8,581 nucleotides of DNA from Aalborgiella sp043769295 (GTDB taxonomy: Bacteria; Pseudomonadota; Gammaproteobacteria; Burkholderiales; Burkholderiaceae_C): positions 1 to 8,581 of the forward strand of contig JAYVJL010000161.1 in assembly GCA_043769295.1 (NCBI GenBank), in the 5' to 3' direction. Made by a program: the position numbers and the translations under genes. Each line of letters starts with the position of its first letter. The stretch's first letter is position 1. The notes beneath the pieces were generated by a model. That model made no database searches and was not told the DNA's origin. It saw only the letters and a program-made list of their open reading frames with translations. Shown here in pieces: positions 1-5,935 of the stretch.

Positions 1-596
1 CCAAAGGCCGCACACCGGCGGCAACCACCGCCCGACTGGCAGAGCTGCAATCGCGCATCCGGCCTCATTTCTTATTCAACACACTCAACAGCGCCATCGC
101 CCTGGTACGCCAAGAACCTGCGCGGGCAGAAAGTCTGCTTGAAGATTTGAGCGACTTGTTTCGTGCCGCACTGACTGAACATGGTGAATCGGTCACCCTG
201 GCGCAGGAGATCGATCTGGCCAAGCACTATCTGGCGATAGAACAAGTGCGTTTTGGCGGGCGCTTGCAGGTGCTTTGGACCCTGGATCCCGCAGCCAACA
301 CCGCCATGCTGCCGCCTTTGCTATTGCAACCCTTGGTTGAAAACGCCGTACTGCACGGCGTGGAGCCCAGCACGGCGGGCGCCAGCATCCATATCACCAC
401 CAAACGGCATGCCAACAAGGTATCCATCGACATCCGCAACACGCTGCCCAGCGTGAACACCTCCATCCATCAAGGTCATGGCATGGCCTTGATGAATGTG
501 CGCGACCGCCTGCGCTTGCTGCATGATCTGGAAAGCGGGTTTCAAGCCGGCGTCAAACACGATTTGTATATCGTCCACATTGATCTACCCGGATAA
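1..596 (+). CDS. algZ: AlgZ/LytS-family sensor histidine kinase, C-terminal part (5' truncated by window)
   Basis: The reading frame is open from base 3 to the TAA at 594-596; the start and any membrane sensor domain lie upstream of the window. This is the cytoplasmic kinase part of a LytS/AlgZ-type sensor, expected to autophosphorylate on His and pass phosphate to the regulator encoded next. The visible part begins with the H-box RPHFLFNTLN, phospho-acceptor His at codon 66-68. About 90 residues later comes the HATPase N-box PLVENAVLHG (Asn codon 342-344), and near the C-terminus a G-box GHGMALMNVRDRL. The usual DxGxG of the G1 box is replaced by a RNTLPS segment, as I recall for AlgZ relatives. 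A TTG at 147 could be read as a start, but the H-box lies upstream of it, so it is internal. The response regulator starts 60 nt downstream, so the two are probably one operon. The symbol is by family resemblance; the signal sensed is unknown. Confidence 0.88.
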   Translation, partial: KGRTPAATTARLAELQSRIRPHFLFNTLNSAIALVRQEPARAESLLEDLSDLFRAALTEHGESVTLAQEIDLAKHYLAIEQVRFGGRLQVLWTLDPAANTAMLPPLLLQPLVENAVLHGVEPSTAGASIHITTKRHANKVSIDIRNTLPSVNTSIHQGHGMALMNVRDRLRLLHDLESGFQAGVKHDLYIVHIDLPG

Positions 597-656
597 TCGC
601 CCGCAAGACGCCAGTCAGCAGAGGTAAGCAAAGTCAAGCCACAGGATGAAAGTCAC

Positions 657-1400
657 ATGATGCAGCCCAGCGTATTGATTGTTGATGACGAAGCCCTGGC
701 CAGAAGTCGTCTGCGCACCCTGCTGGGCGATTGCACGGAGCCCCGCGTCACGGTGGCGGGTGAAGCCTCCAAAGTCAGCGATGCGCTGGCTTTGATGCGC
801 CACACCCATGTGGATGCCGTGCTGCTGGACATCAACATGCCGGATGAAGATGGCCTGTCGTTTGCGCGCAGCCTGCAGAAACTGCCACACCCGCCGGCCG
901 TCATCTTTATCACCGCGCATGCAGAGCATGCCGTGCAAGCCTTCGATCTGGCCGCCACAGATTACCTGACCAAACCCGTGCGGCTGGAGCGGCTGCAAAA
1001 AGCACTACAAAAAGTAGAGCAATTTAGGCAATCAATACGCCGGTTAGAACCCCATTTGACCGAAGAAATCCTGCTGATCCAGGAACGCGGCATCACCGAA
1101 CGCGTGCCGCTGCGCGAAGTGCTGTACCTGAAGGCCGAATTGAAGTACATCACCGTGCGCACCTCCCTGAAAACCCATATTCTGGAAGGCAGTTTGAACG
1201 ATCTGGAAACACTGTATCCCGCCTATTTTTTACGCATCCACCGCAATGCGCTGGTGGCGCGCGATGCGATGCGCGCTTTAGAAAAGTATGTAGACCCCAT
1301 GGAAGGAGAAGGCTGGGCGGTGCGCTTGTCGGGAATCGATGATCTGCTGCCGGTCTCGCGGCGACAACTCGTGGCGGTCAAGGAAGTGATATCCAAGTAG
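657..1400 (+). CDS. algR: AlgR-type LytTR response regulator
   Basis: This is a 247-residue DNA-binding response regulator, close to the size of Pseudomonas AlgR. The N-terminal receiver domain (about 1-120) has the acidic pair D10/D11, phospho-acceptor D58 in the LLDINMPDEDG segment, T86 and the K106-P107 switch. A LytTR DNA-binding domain (about 140-245) follows, with the hallmark FLRIHRNALVAR and a VSRRQ segment near the C-terminus. It should be phosphorylated by the kinase encoded just upstream and then bind paired direct-repeat sites as LytTR proteins do; its targets are not evident. Two consecutive ATG codons (657 and 660) are possible starts. An AGGA at 643-646, about 10 nt upstream of 657, is a reasonable ribosome binding site. 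The gene ends 3 bp from the stop codon of the convergent reductase, leaving no room for a dedicated terminator. In Pseudomonas AlgR controls alginate and type IV pili; the role here is unknown. Confidence 0.92.
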   Translation: MMQPSVLIVDDEALARSRLRTLLGDCTEPRVTVAGEASKVSDALALMRHTHVDAVLLDINMPDEDGLSFARSLQKLPHPPAVIFITAHAEHAVQAFDLAATDYLTKPVRLERLQKALQKVEQFRQSIRRLEPHLTEEILLIQERGITERVPLREVLYLKAELKYITVRTSLKTHILEGSLNDLETLYPAYFLRIHRNALVARDAMRALEKYVDPMEGEGWAVRLSGIDDLLPVSRRQLVAVKEVISK

Positions 1401-1403
1401 CCA

Positions 1404-2444
1404 TCAAACCTGAACTTTATCTGCCTCGGTGGTGAACGAATCGGCATAGAACTCCTCATCCGGCAAACCACACATCGCCACAAAATCGGCATGTGCCGAC
1501 TCCACCATGATGGGCGCACCGCAGGCGTAGACCTGATAATCGGCCAGCTGCGGGACATCCGCCATCACGGCGCGGTGGACAAAGCCGGTGCGACCCATCC
1601 AGACATCTTCTGGCAGGGCGTCTGAAACGACGGGGATGTAGCGCAAGTTGGGCATCAGCGCCACTTGCGCTTGGACCCAGTCATCCATATACAAATCTGC
1701 CGGTCGGCGACCACCCCAGTAAAACGCCACGGGGCGCTGGATGCCTTTGTGCTGCATGTTCTCCAGGATCGCCTTGATGGGTGCAAAACCCGTGCCCGAA
1801 GCCACGAGGATGATGGGTTTGTCAGACTCTTCACGCAGGTAAAAGCTGCCAAACGGGCCTTCGATGCGCTGGATTTCTTTTTCCTTCATCGCGCCAAACA
1901 CGTGATCGGTGAACTTGCCGCCCGGCATATGCCGCACGTGCAGTTCCAGCTTGGGCGCACCGGCCTCCAGCGTGTGGGGCGCGTTGGCCATGGAGTAGCT
2001 GCGCCGCGCACCGTCGCGCAAAATAAATTCGATGTATTGCCCCGCAAAGTACTGCAGGGTGTCGCTGGCGGGTAGCTGCATCTGGATGACCATCACGTCG
2101 GCCGACTTTTTCTCAAGTGAGGCCACGCGCGACGGCATCCGTTTGATCGGGAAAGCGTCTGCCGCACTGACCTGACGCGACTCCAGCACCACATCGCTGT
2201 GCGGGGTGGCGCAGCAGGTCAAAATATAGCCATTCGCCTCTTCTTCAGCGCTTAATGCCTTCCTTTGATGCGGACTGTGCGTAACGGTACCTTGCAGTTT
2301 TTTGCATTTGCACGAGCCGCACGCACCGTCTTTGCAACCATAGGGCAAACCAATGCCTTGGCGGATGCCGGCGGCCAAGATCACCTCATTGGGCAAGGTC
2401 GAAAAACTGCGTTCACTGGGTAAAACCGTCACTTGAAATGTCAT
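1404..2444 (-). CDS. 2Fe-2S/FAD NAD(P)H oxidoreductase (CDP-6-deoxy-delta-3,4-glucoseen reductase-like)
   Basis: This 346-residue soluble reductase should pass electrons from NAD(P)H through FAD to a plant-type [2Fe-2S] cluster and on to an unknown partner. The ferredoxin domain (about 1-90) has Cys37, Cys42 and Cys45 in CKDGACGSC and a fourth Cys at 77 or 78 in LTCCA; Cys47 is extra. An FAD-binding barrel (about 100-205) carries RRSYSMANAP (R148-S151). The NAD-binding domain has ILVASGTGFAPIKAI around 212-230 and YACGAP near the C-terminus. Burkholderiales homologues are commonly annotated CDP-6-deoxy-delta-3,4-glucoseen reductase, but no deoxysugar genes are nearby, so that name says only that it belongs to the family. 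The start ATG (2442-2444) has AAGGAT (plus-strand 2451-2456) 6 nt upstream, a good ribosome binding site. A plausible promoter lies just upstream. It appears monocistronic, divergent from the epimerase gene and convergent with algR. Confidence 0.9.
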   Translation of the reverse strand: MTFQVTVLPSERSFSTLPNEVILAAGIRQGIGLPYGCKDGACGSCKCKKLQGTVTHSPHQRKALSAEEEANGYILTCCATPHSDVVLESRQVSAADAFPIKRMPSRVASLEKKSADVMVIQMQLPASDTLQYFAGQYIEFILRDGARRSYSMANAPHTLEAGAPKLELHVRHMPGGKFTDHVFGAMKEKEIQRIEGPFGSFYLREESDKPIILVASGTGFAPIKAILENMQHKGIQRPVAFYWGGRRPADLYMDDWVQAQVALMPNLRYIPVVSDALPEDVWMGRTGFVHRAVMADVPQLADYQVYACGAPIMVESAHADFVAMCGLPDEEFYADSFTTEADKVQV

Positions 2445-2450
2445 TTAGGT

Positions 2451-2456
2451 ATCCTT
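2451..2456 (-). promoter_or_regulatory. Ribosome binding site of the 2Fe-2S reductase
   Basis: Minus strand AAGGAT lies 6 nt from the ATG. It is the clearest Shine-Dalgarno match in the window and supports the chosen start. Confidence 0.6.
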
Positions 2457-2464
2457 GGAGGTCT

Positions 2465-2495
2465 GCAGGCCCATTTAAAATAAAAAGCGGCCTGC
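2465..2495. repeat. Perfect 7-bp inverted repeat overlapping the reductase promoter
   Basis: GCAGGCC (2465-2471) and GGCCTGC (2489-2495) are exact inverted copies separated by 17 bp of AT-rich DNA. The centres of the arms are 24 bp apart, a little over two helical turns. One arm lies between the proposed -35 and -10, the other just beyond the -10, which is where a dimeric repressor would bind. It could equally be a chance cruciform; no regulator is identified. Confidence 0.4.
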
Positions 2496-2506
2496 CCTCG
2501 CGTCAA
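2477..2506 (-). promoter_or_regulatory. Putative sigma70 promoter of the 2Fe-2S reductase
   Basis: On the minus strand TTGACG (plus 2501-2506) matches 5 of 6 bases of the -35 consensus. An 18-bp spacer follows, then TATTTT (plus 2477-2482, 4 of 6) as a -10. Transcription would begin near 2470, giving a leader of about 25 nt with the AAGGAT ribosome binding site inside it. Spacing and position fit well; the -10 is mediocre. Not experimentally supported. Confidence 0.5.
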
Positions 2507-2510
2507 AAAC

Positions 2511-2557
2511 TTATTCAAAAAATAATACAAAAGAGCACCTATTTTGCCTTTAATTCA
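2511..2557 (+). repeat. Weak partial copy of the window's intergenic repeat element
   Basis: A 5-bp hairpin TTATT/AATAA (2511-2515/2521-2525) is followed by GAGCACCTATTTTGCC, which resembles the 3' part of the copy at 3541-3612 (CAGCACTATTTACGCC). It lies in the divergent spacer between the reductase and epimerase genes. The match is short and AT-rich, so assignment to the family is tentative. Confidence 0.3.
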
Positions 2558-2608
2558 ACGTCCTCCTGAACACCCCAGTATTCGCCTGGACTACCTGCGA
2601 AGCGCCAC

Positions 2609-3520
2609 ATGACGCCCAGCTTAGGCGCTCTGCCCGCCCGTTTTCGCCGTCCGCGCCTGCTGATTGTGGGTTGCGGTGATGTGGGCCAGCGCGTGGCCAA
2701 GGTGCTCAGCTCCCAGCGGCGCGGCGTGCGGGTGCTGGCGCTGACCTCGTCGCCTGAGCGCCTGCCCGCCTTGCGCAGCCAACACATCACCCCGCTGGTC
2801 GGCAACCTGGACGATGCACGCTCCATCGCCCGCTTGGCCGGTTTGGCCACCCATGTCCTGCACCTGGCCCCACCACCGTCTCAGGGCTGGGACGACCCGC
2901 GCACCCAGGCTTTGACCCGTATCCTGCGCCGTCGCAGCGCCCCAAACCGGCTTGTTTATGGTTCGACCAGCGGCGTGTATGGTGATTTGATGGGCGGCCA
3001 AGCGCGTGAAACCCTGCCCACCGCCGCCCACACGCCCCGCGCTTTTCGCCGCGTAAGCGCCGAGCGCACCGTGCGCGACATCGTCCACAGCTCGATTTTG
3101 CGGATTCCCGGCATCTACGCCCCGGACCGCGAAGGCGGCACCCCCAGAGAGCGCCTGCTCAAAGGCACGCCCGTGCTGCAAAAACAGGACGATGTCTACA
3201 CCAACCACATCCACGCCGACGACCTGGCCCGCGCCTGCATCGCCGCCCTGTGGCGCGGCCGCCCGCAGCGCATCTACAACGTCAACGACGACAGTTGCCT
3301 GAAAATGGGTGATTACTTCGACTTCGCCGCCGACCTCTACGGCCTGCCCCGCCCGCCCCGCGTGCCAAGAAACACCGCGCAAGACCAGCTGCCGCTGATG
3401 CTCCTGAGCTTCATGAGCGAGTCCCGCCAGATGGACAACACCCGGATGAAGCGGGAGTTGAAGCTGAAGTTGCGGTATCCAACAGTGAATACTGGGCTGG
3501 TGCAACCGCAGCTATTTTGA
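2609..3520 (+). CDS. SDR-family NAD(P)-dependent epimerase/dehydratase homologue (YeeZ-like)
   Basis: This 303-residue extended/atypical short-chain dehydrogenase-like protein probably binds NAD(P); the substrate is unknown. The Rossmann motif VGCGDVG (about 20-26) sits near the N-terminus. The central segment YGSTSGVYGD supplies the Ser and Tyr region of the SDR active site. Further on, RIPGIYAPDREGG and VYTNHIHADDLARA are typical of the YeeZ/SDR_a5 group, which tends to have an incomplete YxxxK catalytic motif. The ATG at 2609 is the only reasonable start: the frame upstream closes at a TGA at 2567-2569 with no start codon between, and no strong Shine-Dalgarno is visible. The gene looks somewhat more GC-rich and Arg-rich than its neighbours. 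It diverges from the reductase and converges on the S49 peptidase gene, so it is probably expressed alone. No clear role. Confidence 0.85.
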   Translation: MTPSLGALPARFRRPRLLIVGCGDVGQRVAKVLSSQRRGVRVLALTSSPERLPALRSQHITPLVGNLDDARSIARLAGLATHVLHLAPPPSQGWDDPRTQALTRILRRRSAPNRLVYGSTSGVYGDLMGGQARETLPTAAHTPRAFRRVSAERTVRDIVHSSILRIPGIYAPDREGGTPRERLLKGTPVLQKQDDVYTNHIHADDLARACIAALWRGRPQRIYNVNDDSCLKMGDYFDFAADLYGLPRPPRVPRNTAQDQLPLMLLSFMSESRQMDNTRMKRELKLKLRYPTVNTGLVQPQLF

Positions 3521-3522
3521 GT

Positions 3523-3583
3523 CTGGCGTATTCAATCGAAATTGCTGTATTTAACATAGCAATGTAAATAATAAATACGCCGG
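3523..3583. repeat. Nested inverted repeats in convergent spacer; possible bidirectional terminator
   Basis: The spacer between two convergent genes has an outer 10-bp stem, CTGGCGTATT (3523-3532) with AATACGCCGG (3574-3583), one G-T wobble. Nested inside is an 8-bp stem (3541-3548 with 3556-3563, one wobble) closed by a 7-nt loop. There is no long T-tract directly after either stem, so intrinsic termination would be weak. The position and symmetry suggest transcript ends for both flanking genes; this is inference. Confidence 0.4.
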
Positions 3584-3612
3584 CTACAGCACTATTTACG
3601 CCTTATTTTGAC
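3541..3612 (+). repeat. Intergenic repeat element, copy A
   Basis: The unit has a short hairpin (ATTGCTGT/ATAGCAAT with a 7-nt loop), then AATAAATACG (3570-3579), CTACAG (3584-3589) and a CACTATTTACGCC tail. The same blocks, in the same order and mostly the same spacing, occur at 5169-5242. Over the 20-bp core (3570-3589) the two copies agree at 17 positions. It also contains a 7-bp inverted pair GTAAATA/TATTTAC (3564-3570/3593-3599). I recall similar short AT-rich hairpin repeats between genes in Comamonadaceae genomes, but cannot verify that here. Confidence 0.5.
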
Positions 3613-3622
3613 ACTTTCAGCT

Positions 3623-4693
3623 TCACTGCACTGCTGGAATCATCTTCAAAGCCTTCACCGCGCCTTCACCCATCGCTGCGCCGAAGCGTTTGGCCAATTT
3701 CTCTGCTACGTTGTCGCGCTTGGTGTAGTCGATCAACTCTGGGGCTTTGACGACCTCGCGGGCGACATGGTCGAGCGTGCCGAGTTTGTCGGCCAGACCC
3801 AGCTCGATGGCTTGCTGGCCGCTCCAGAACAGGCCGGTGAAGGTTTCCGGGGTTTCTTTCAGACGCTCGCCACGGCCTTTTTTGACCACGGCGATGAACT
3901 GCTGGTGGATTTGGTTCAGCATCGCCTGCGTGTAGGCGCGGTGTTTCTCGGTTTGCGGGCTGAAGGGGTCTAAAAAGCCCTTGTTTTCGCCGGCGGTCAT
4001 CAAACGGCGCTCGACGCCCAATTTTTCCATCAACCCGGTGAAGCCAAAACCGTCCATCAGCACGCCGATGCTGCCCACAATGCTGGCTTTGTCGACGTAG
4101 ATTTGGTCCGCAGCAACGGCGATGTAGTACGCCGCCGAGGCGCAGGTTTCTTCCACCACGGCATAGATGGGCTTTTTGTGCAGGGCTTTGAGGCGGTAGA
4201 TTTCGTCGTTGATGATGCCTGCTTGCACCGGGCTGCCACCCGGGGAGTTGATGAGCAAGACCACGGCTTTGGCACCGGTGTCTTCAAACGCGGAACGCAG
4301 GGCGGTGATGATCTGGTCGGCGCTGCCCTCGGAGCCCGAGGAGATTTCGCCTTTGATCTCCACCACCGCAGTGTGCGGCGTGCTGATGTCACGGGTCGAA
4401 TTGGATTTCGAAAACATGCCCCAAGCCAGCAGCACAAAAAACGTCAGCCACGCCAGGCGCACAAACGTGCGCCAGCGCCGGGACGTTTGTTGCTCTTTCA
4501 GGTATGAAAATGCCAATTTCTCCAGCGTGGCGCGCTCCAAGTTCGGCTCTGAAGCGGGTGATTTGGCAGCAGCGGCAGCGGTAGAGGCCGAAGCCCCCGC
4601 CGCACGCTCTTTGGCGACCGTGGTTTCCCAACCGGTGGGTTTGTTATCGGCGCTGTGTTCAGGATCAGAAGGGGGCAGTTGTGGATCGGTCAT
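3623..4693 (-). CDS. S49-family signal peptide peptidase-like serine protease (SppA/SohB type)
   Basis: This 356-residue membrane-anchored protease is expected to degrade residual signal peptides or membrane protein fragments. Residues 1-55 form an Ala/Ser/Pro-rich, probably disordered tail without a classical signal peptide. One transmembrane segment follows at about 77-94 (FVRLAWLTFFVLLAWGMF). The rest is a single S49 domain: SPGG at 150-153, nucleophile Ser186 in ETCASAAYY, and general-base Lys238 in GENKGFLDPFSP, the Ser-Lys dyad of the family. It is the short single-domain form, close in size to SohB rather than the roughly 618-residue E. coli SppA, so no symbol is given. The ATG at 4691-4693 is the only start, since an in-frame stop lies 3 codons upstream; no clear Shine-Dalgarno is seen. 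It is last in the minus-strand cluster, 63 nt after the Rieske gene, and that gap holds three 10-bp repeats. Confidence 0.92.
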   Translation of the reverse strand: MTDPQLPPSDPEHSADNKPTGWETTVAKERAAGASASTAAAAAKSPASEPNLERATLEKLAFSYLKEQQTSRRWRTFVRLAWLTFFVLLAWGMFSKSNSTRDISTPHTAVVEIKGEISSGSEGSADQIITALRSAFEDTGAKAVVLLINSPGGSPVQAGIINDEIYRLKALHKKPIYAVVEETCASAAYYIAVAADQIYVDKASIVGSIGVLMDGFGFTGLMEKLGVERRLMTAGENKGFLDPFSPQTEKHRAYTQAMLNQIHQQFIAVVKKGRGERLKETPETFTGLFWSGQQAIELGLADKLGTLDHVAREVVKAPELIDYTKRDNVAEKLAKRFGAAMGEGAVKALKMIPAVQ

Positions 4694-4701
4694 GGGAAAT
4701 G

Positions 4702-4731
4702 TCTATAAGGTTCTATCAGGTTTTATAAAGT
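4702..4731 (+). repeat. Three imperfect 10-bp tandem repeats upstream of the S49 peptidase gene
   Basis: The units TCTATAAGGT (4702-4711), TCTATCAGGT (4712-4721) and TTTATAAAGT (4722-4731) follow each other without gaps, and a degenerate fourth may begin at 4732. The period matches one DNA turn, so side-by-side protein binding on one face is possible. On the minus strand the units contain TATAAA- and TATAGA-like -10 sequences, so this is also where a promoter for the S49 gene could lie. Simple slippage is the alternative. Confidence 0.5.
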
Positions 4732-4756
4732 TTAATTCGGAGCGCAATTCAAACAA

Positions 4757-5167
4757 TTACAGCGGGAATTCAAGCGGACTCAGGTTATAGGCAGTATGCC
4801 AGTGAACGACGCCGCGCTCTTCACTCAGGGTAATTTTGACCAGCCCTCCCCGGCACGGCCCGCCCACGCAATCACCCGTTTCAGGGCTGTATTCAGCCCC
4901 GTGAGACGAGCAAACCAGCCACTGGCCATCACGGTCAAACACCTTGTTGGGCTGCAAATCCAGCTCCATCGCCACGTGGCTGCAGCGGTTCAGGTAAGCC
5001 TGCACCTGTCCCTCAAACCGGACAGCAAACGCCCGGCAAGTCTGCCCCGCATAAACCACATCAAACGGCACAGCCAAACCGCCGTCTTGCAAATCGGTTG
5101 AGTTGCAGAGGGGTGTTAACTCGGATGGCGTGCTGGGGGCGGAGAATTTGATGAAGGATTCGATCAT
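4757..5167 (-). CDS. Rieske [2Fe-2S] ferredoxin-like protein
   Basis: This 136-residue protein is a stand-alone Rieske domain, expected to be a cytoplasmic electron carrier; no signal peptide or membrane segment is seen. Cluster ligands are visible as Cys62-x-His64 (RCSH) and Cys86-x2-His89 (CSSH), followed by GAEYSPETGDCVGGPCRG, which is typical of Rieske ferredoxins. The 21-residue gap between His64 and Cys86 is somewhat longer than the classical 15-17 but common in this subgroup. The ATG at 5165-5167 gives a full-length domain; no obvious Shine-Dalgarno precedes it, since the copy B repeat element runs right up to the start codon. It lies between the HAD phosphatase (88 nt upstream) and the S49 protease (63 nt downstream). 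No oxygenase partner is nearby, so the electron acceptor is unknown. Confidence 0.92.
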   Translation of the reverse strand: MIESFIKFSAPSTPSELTPLCNSTDLQDGGLAVPFDVVYAGQTCRAFAVRFEGQVQAYLNRCSHVAMELDLQPNKVFDRDGQWLVCSSHGAEYSPETGDCVGGPCRGGLVKITLSEERGVVHWHTAYNLSPLEFPL

Positions 5168-5168
5168 G

Positions 5169-5242
5169 ATTACTATGAATTTAATAGCAGATTACGCAAT
5201 AAATACGGTGACTACAGTCACTTTCAATGCCATTTAAGAGCA
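5169..5242 (+). repeat. Intergenic repeat element, copy B
   Basis: A CTAT/ATAG hairpin with a 7-nt loop (5173-5187) is followed by AATAAATACG (5198-5207), CTACAG (5212-5217) and a CACTTTCAATGCC tail. This matches copy A in order and spacing. Around CTACAG there is a clean small hairpin, GTGAC-TACA-GTCAC (5208-5221). The element fills nearly all of the spacer between the HAD and Rieske genes, so within a polycistronic transcript it would form the leader of the Rieske cistron and could affect its translation or mRNA processing. Confidence 0.5.
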
Positions 5243-5255
5243 TTTTTTTCATTTT

Positions 5256-5927
5256 CTAAGCAAATTCAACCATCCACCGATCCAACTCTGCCACCGAGTG
5301 AGCAATGTAGAGCGGGTTGAATTCTGCAAAGCTGTCTGACGCGTGGGCACCGTAGCTGACACCGACGCTGGCGCAACCGGCGTTTTGCGCCATGAGGAGG
5401 TCGTGGGTGGTGTCGCCGATCATCAAGGTGCGCTCGGGTGGGACGTTGAGTACTTCCATCAACTCGTGCAACATCAGCGGGTCGGGCTTGCCGGCGGTTT
5501 GGTCTGCGGTGCGGGAAGCATGGAAAAGGTCTTTCAACTCAACAGCTTGCAGCGCATCGTCCAAGCCACGGCGGCTTTTACCGGTGGCTACGGCTAGCAA
5601 GTGGTTGCGCTCTTTCAAAGCGGCTAATAACTCCAAAACGCCTGCGAACAGGGTGATGTCGTTCATGCCTTGGCTGTAATGAAACTTGTAGCGTTCACCC
5701 AGCTGGGGGTATTTGTCGGGTGAGACATCGGGTGCGGCGTGCGCCAAAGCCTGCACCAAACCCATGCCGATGACATAAGACGCGTCATGGTCCGACGGTT
5801 TTGCGCCGCCCACATCAACCACCGCCGCCTGGATGCTGCGGGTGATGATGGCGGTGGAGTCGAAGAGTGTGCCGTCCCAGTCGAAGGCGATCAAATCATA
5901 CTTACGATCAAAATTTCCGGTTGTCAT
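5256..5927 (-). CDS. HAD-superfamily phosphatase (phosphoglycolate phosphatase-like)
   Basis: This 223-residue cytoplasmic HAD hydrolase of the Gph/PGMB-like subfamily transfers phosphate from a small phospho-metabolite to an active-site Asp. The motifs are in order: motif I DWDGTLFDS with nucleophile Asp16 and acid Asp18; motif II Thr114 in AVATGKSRRG; motif III Lys146 in GKPDP; motif IV IGDTTHD with Asp171 and Asp175 for Mg2+. The stretch between motif I and II (about 25-90) is a helical cap. Length and motifs fit phosphoglycolate phosphatase, but substrates of this subfamily cannot be told from sequence, so no symbol is given. The ATG at 5925-5927 lies 8 nt after the rluC stop with no evident Shine-Dalgarno, which suggests translational coupling to rluC. 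Confidence 0.92.
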   Translation of the reverse strand: MTTGNFDRKYDLIAFDWDGTLFDSTAIITRSIQAAVVDVGGAKPSDHDASYVIGMGLVQALAHAAPDVSPDKYPQLGERYKFHYSQGMNDITLFAGVLELLAALKERNHLLAVATGKSRRGLDDALQAVELKDLFHASRTADQTAGKPDPLMLHELMEVLNVPPERTLMIGDTTHDLLMAQNAGCASVGVSYGAHASDSFAEFNPLYIAHSVAELDRWMVEFA

Positions 5928-5935
5928 GGGTTATT

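Noticed and set aside
646..660. Tiny ORF MKVT whose TGA overlaps the algR start (ATGA), resembling a coupling peptide.
   Set aside because: Five codons including the stop, no supporting ribosome binding site; such overlaps arise often by chance.
1404..2444. Taking the glucoseen reductase name as evidence for a deoxysugar/O-antigen pathway.
   Set aside because: No sugar nucleotide, aminotransferase or glycosyltransferase genes are present, and the adjacent SDR protein is YeeZ-like rather than a sugar epimerase. The name is a family label only.
2621..3505. A 294-codon minus-strand open frame.
   Set aside because: It is the antisense of the epimerase gene, whose Rossmann and SDR motifs are clear. 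The minus translation is Gly/Ala/Gln/His-rich without motifs, the usual product of GC-rich coding DNA read backwards.
4702..4731. Possible CRISPR or plasmid iteron array.
   Set aside because: Only three imperfect 10-bp units with no spacers, and no replication or cas gene nearby.
4209..4790. A 193-codon plus-strand open frame.
   Set aside because: Antisense to the S49 peptidase and running into the repeat-bearing spacer; no motif.
5226..5249. AATGC/GCATT hairpin followed by seven T on the plus strand, like an intrinsic terminator.
   Set aside because: The stem is only 5 bp and AT-rich with a 9-nt loop, and no plus-strand gene lies upstream to terminate. On the minus strand the T-tract is on the wrong side.
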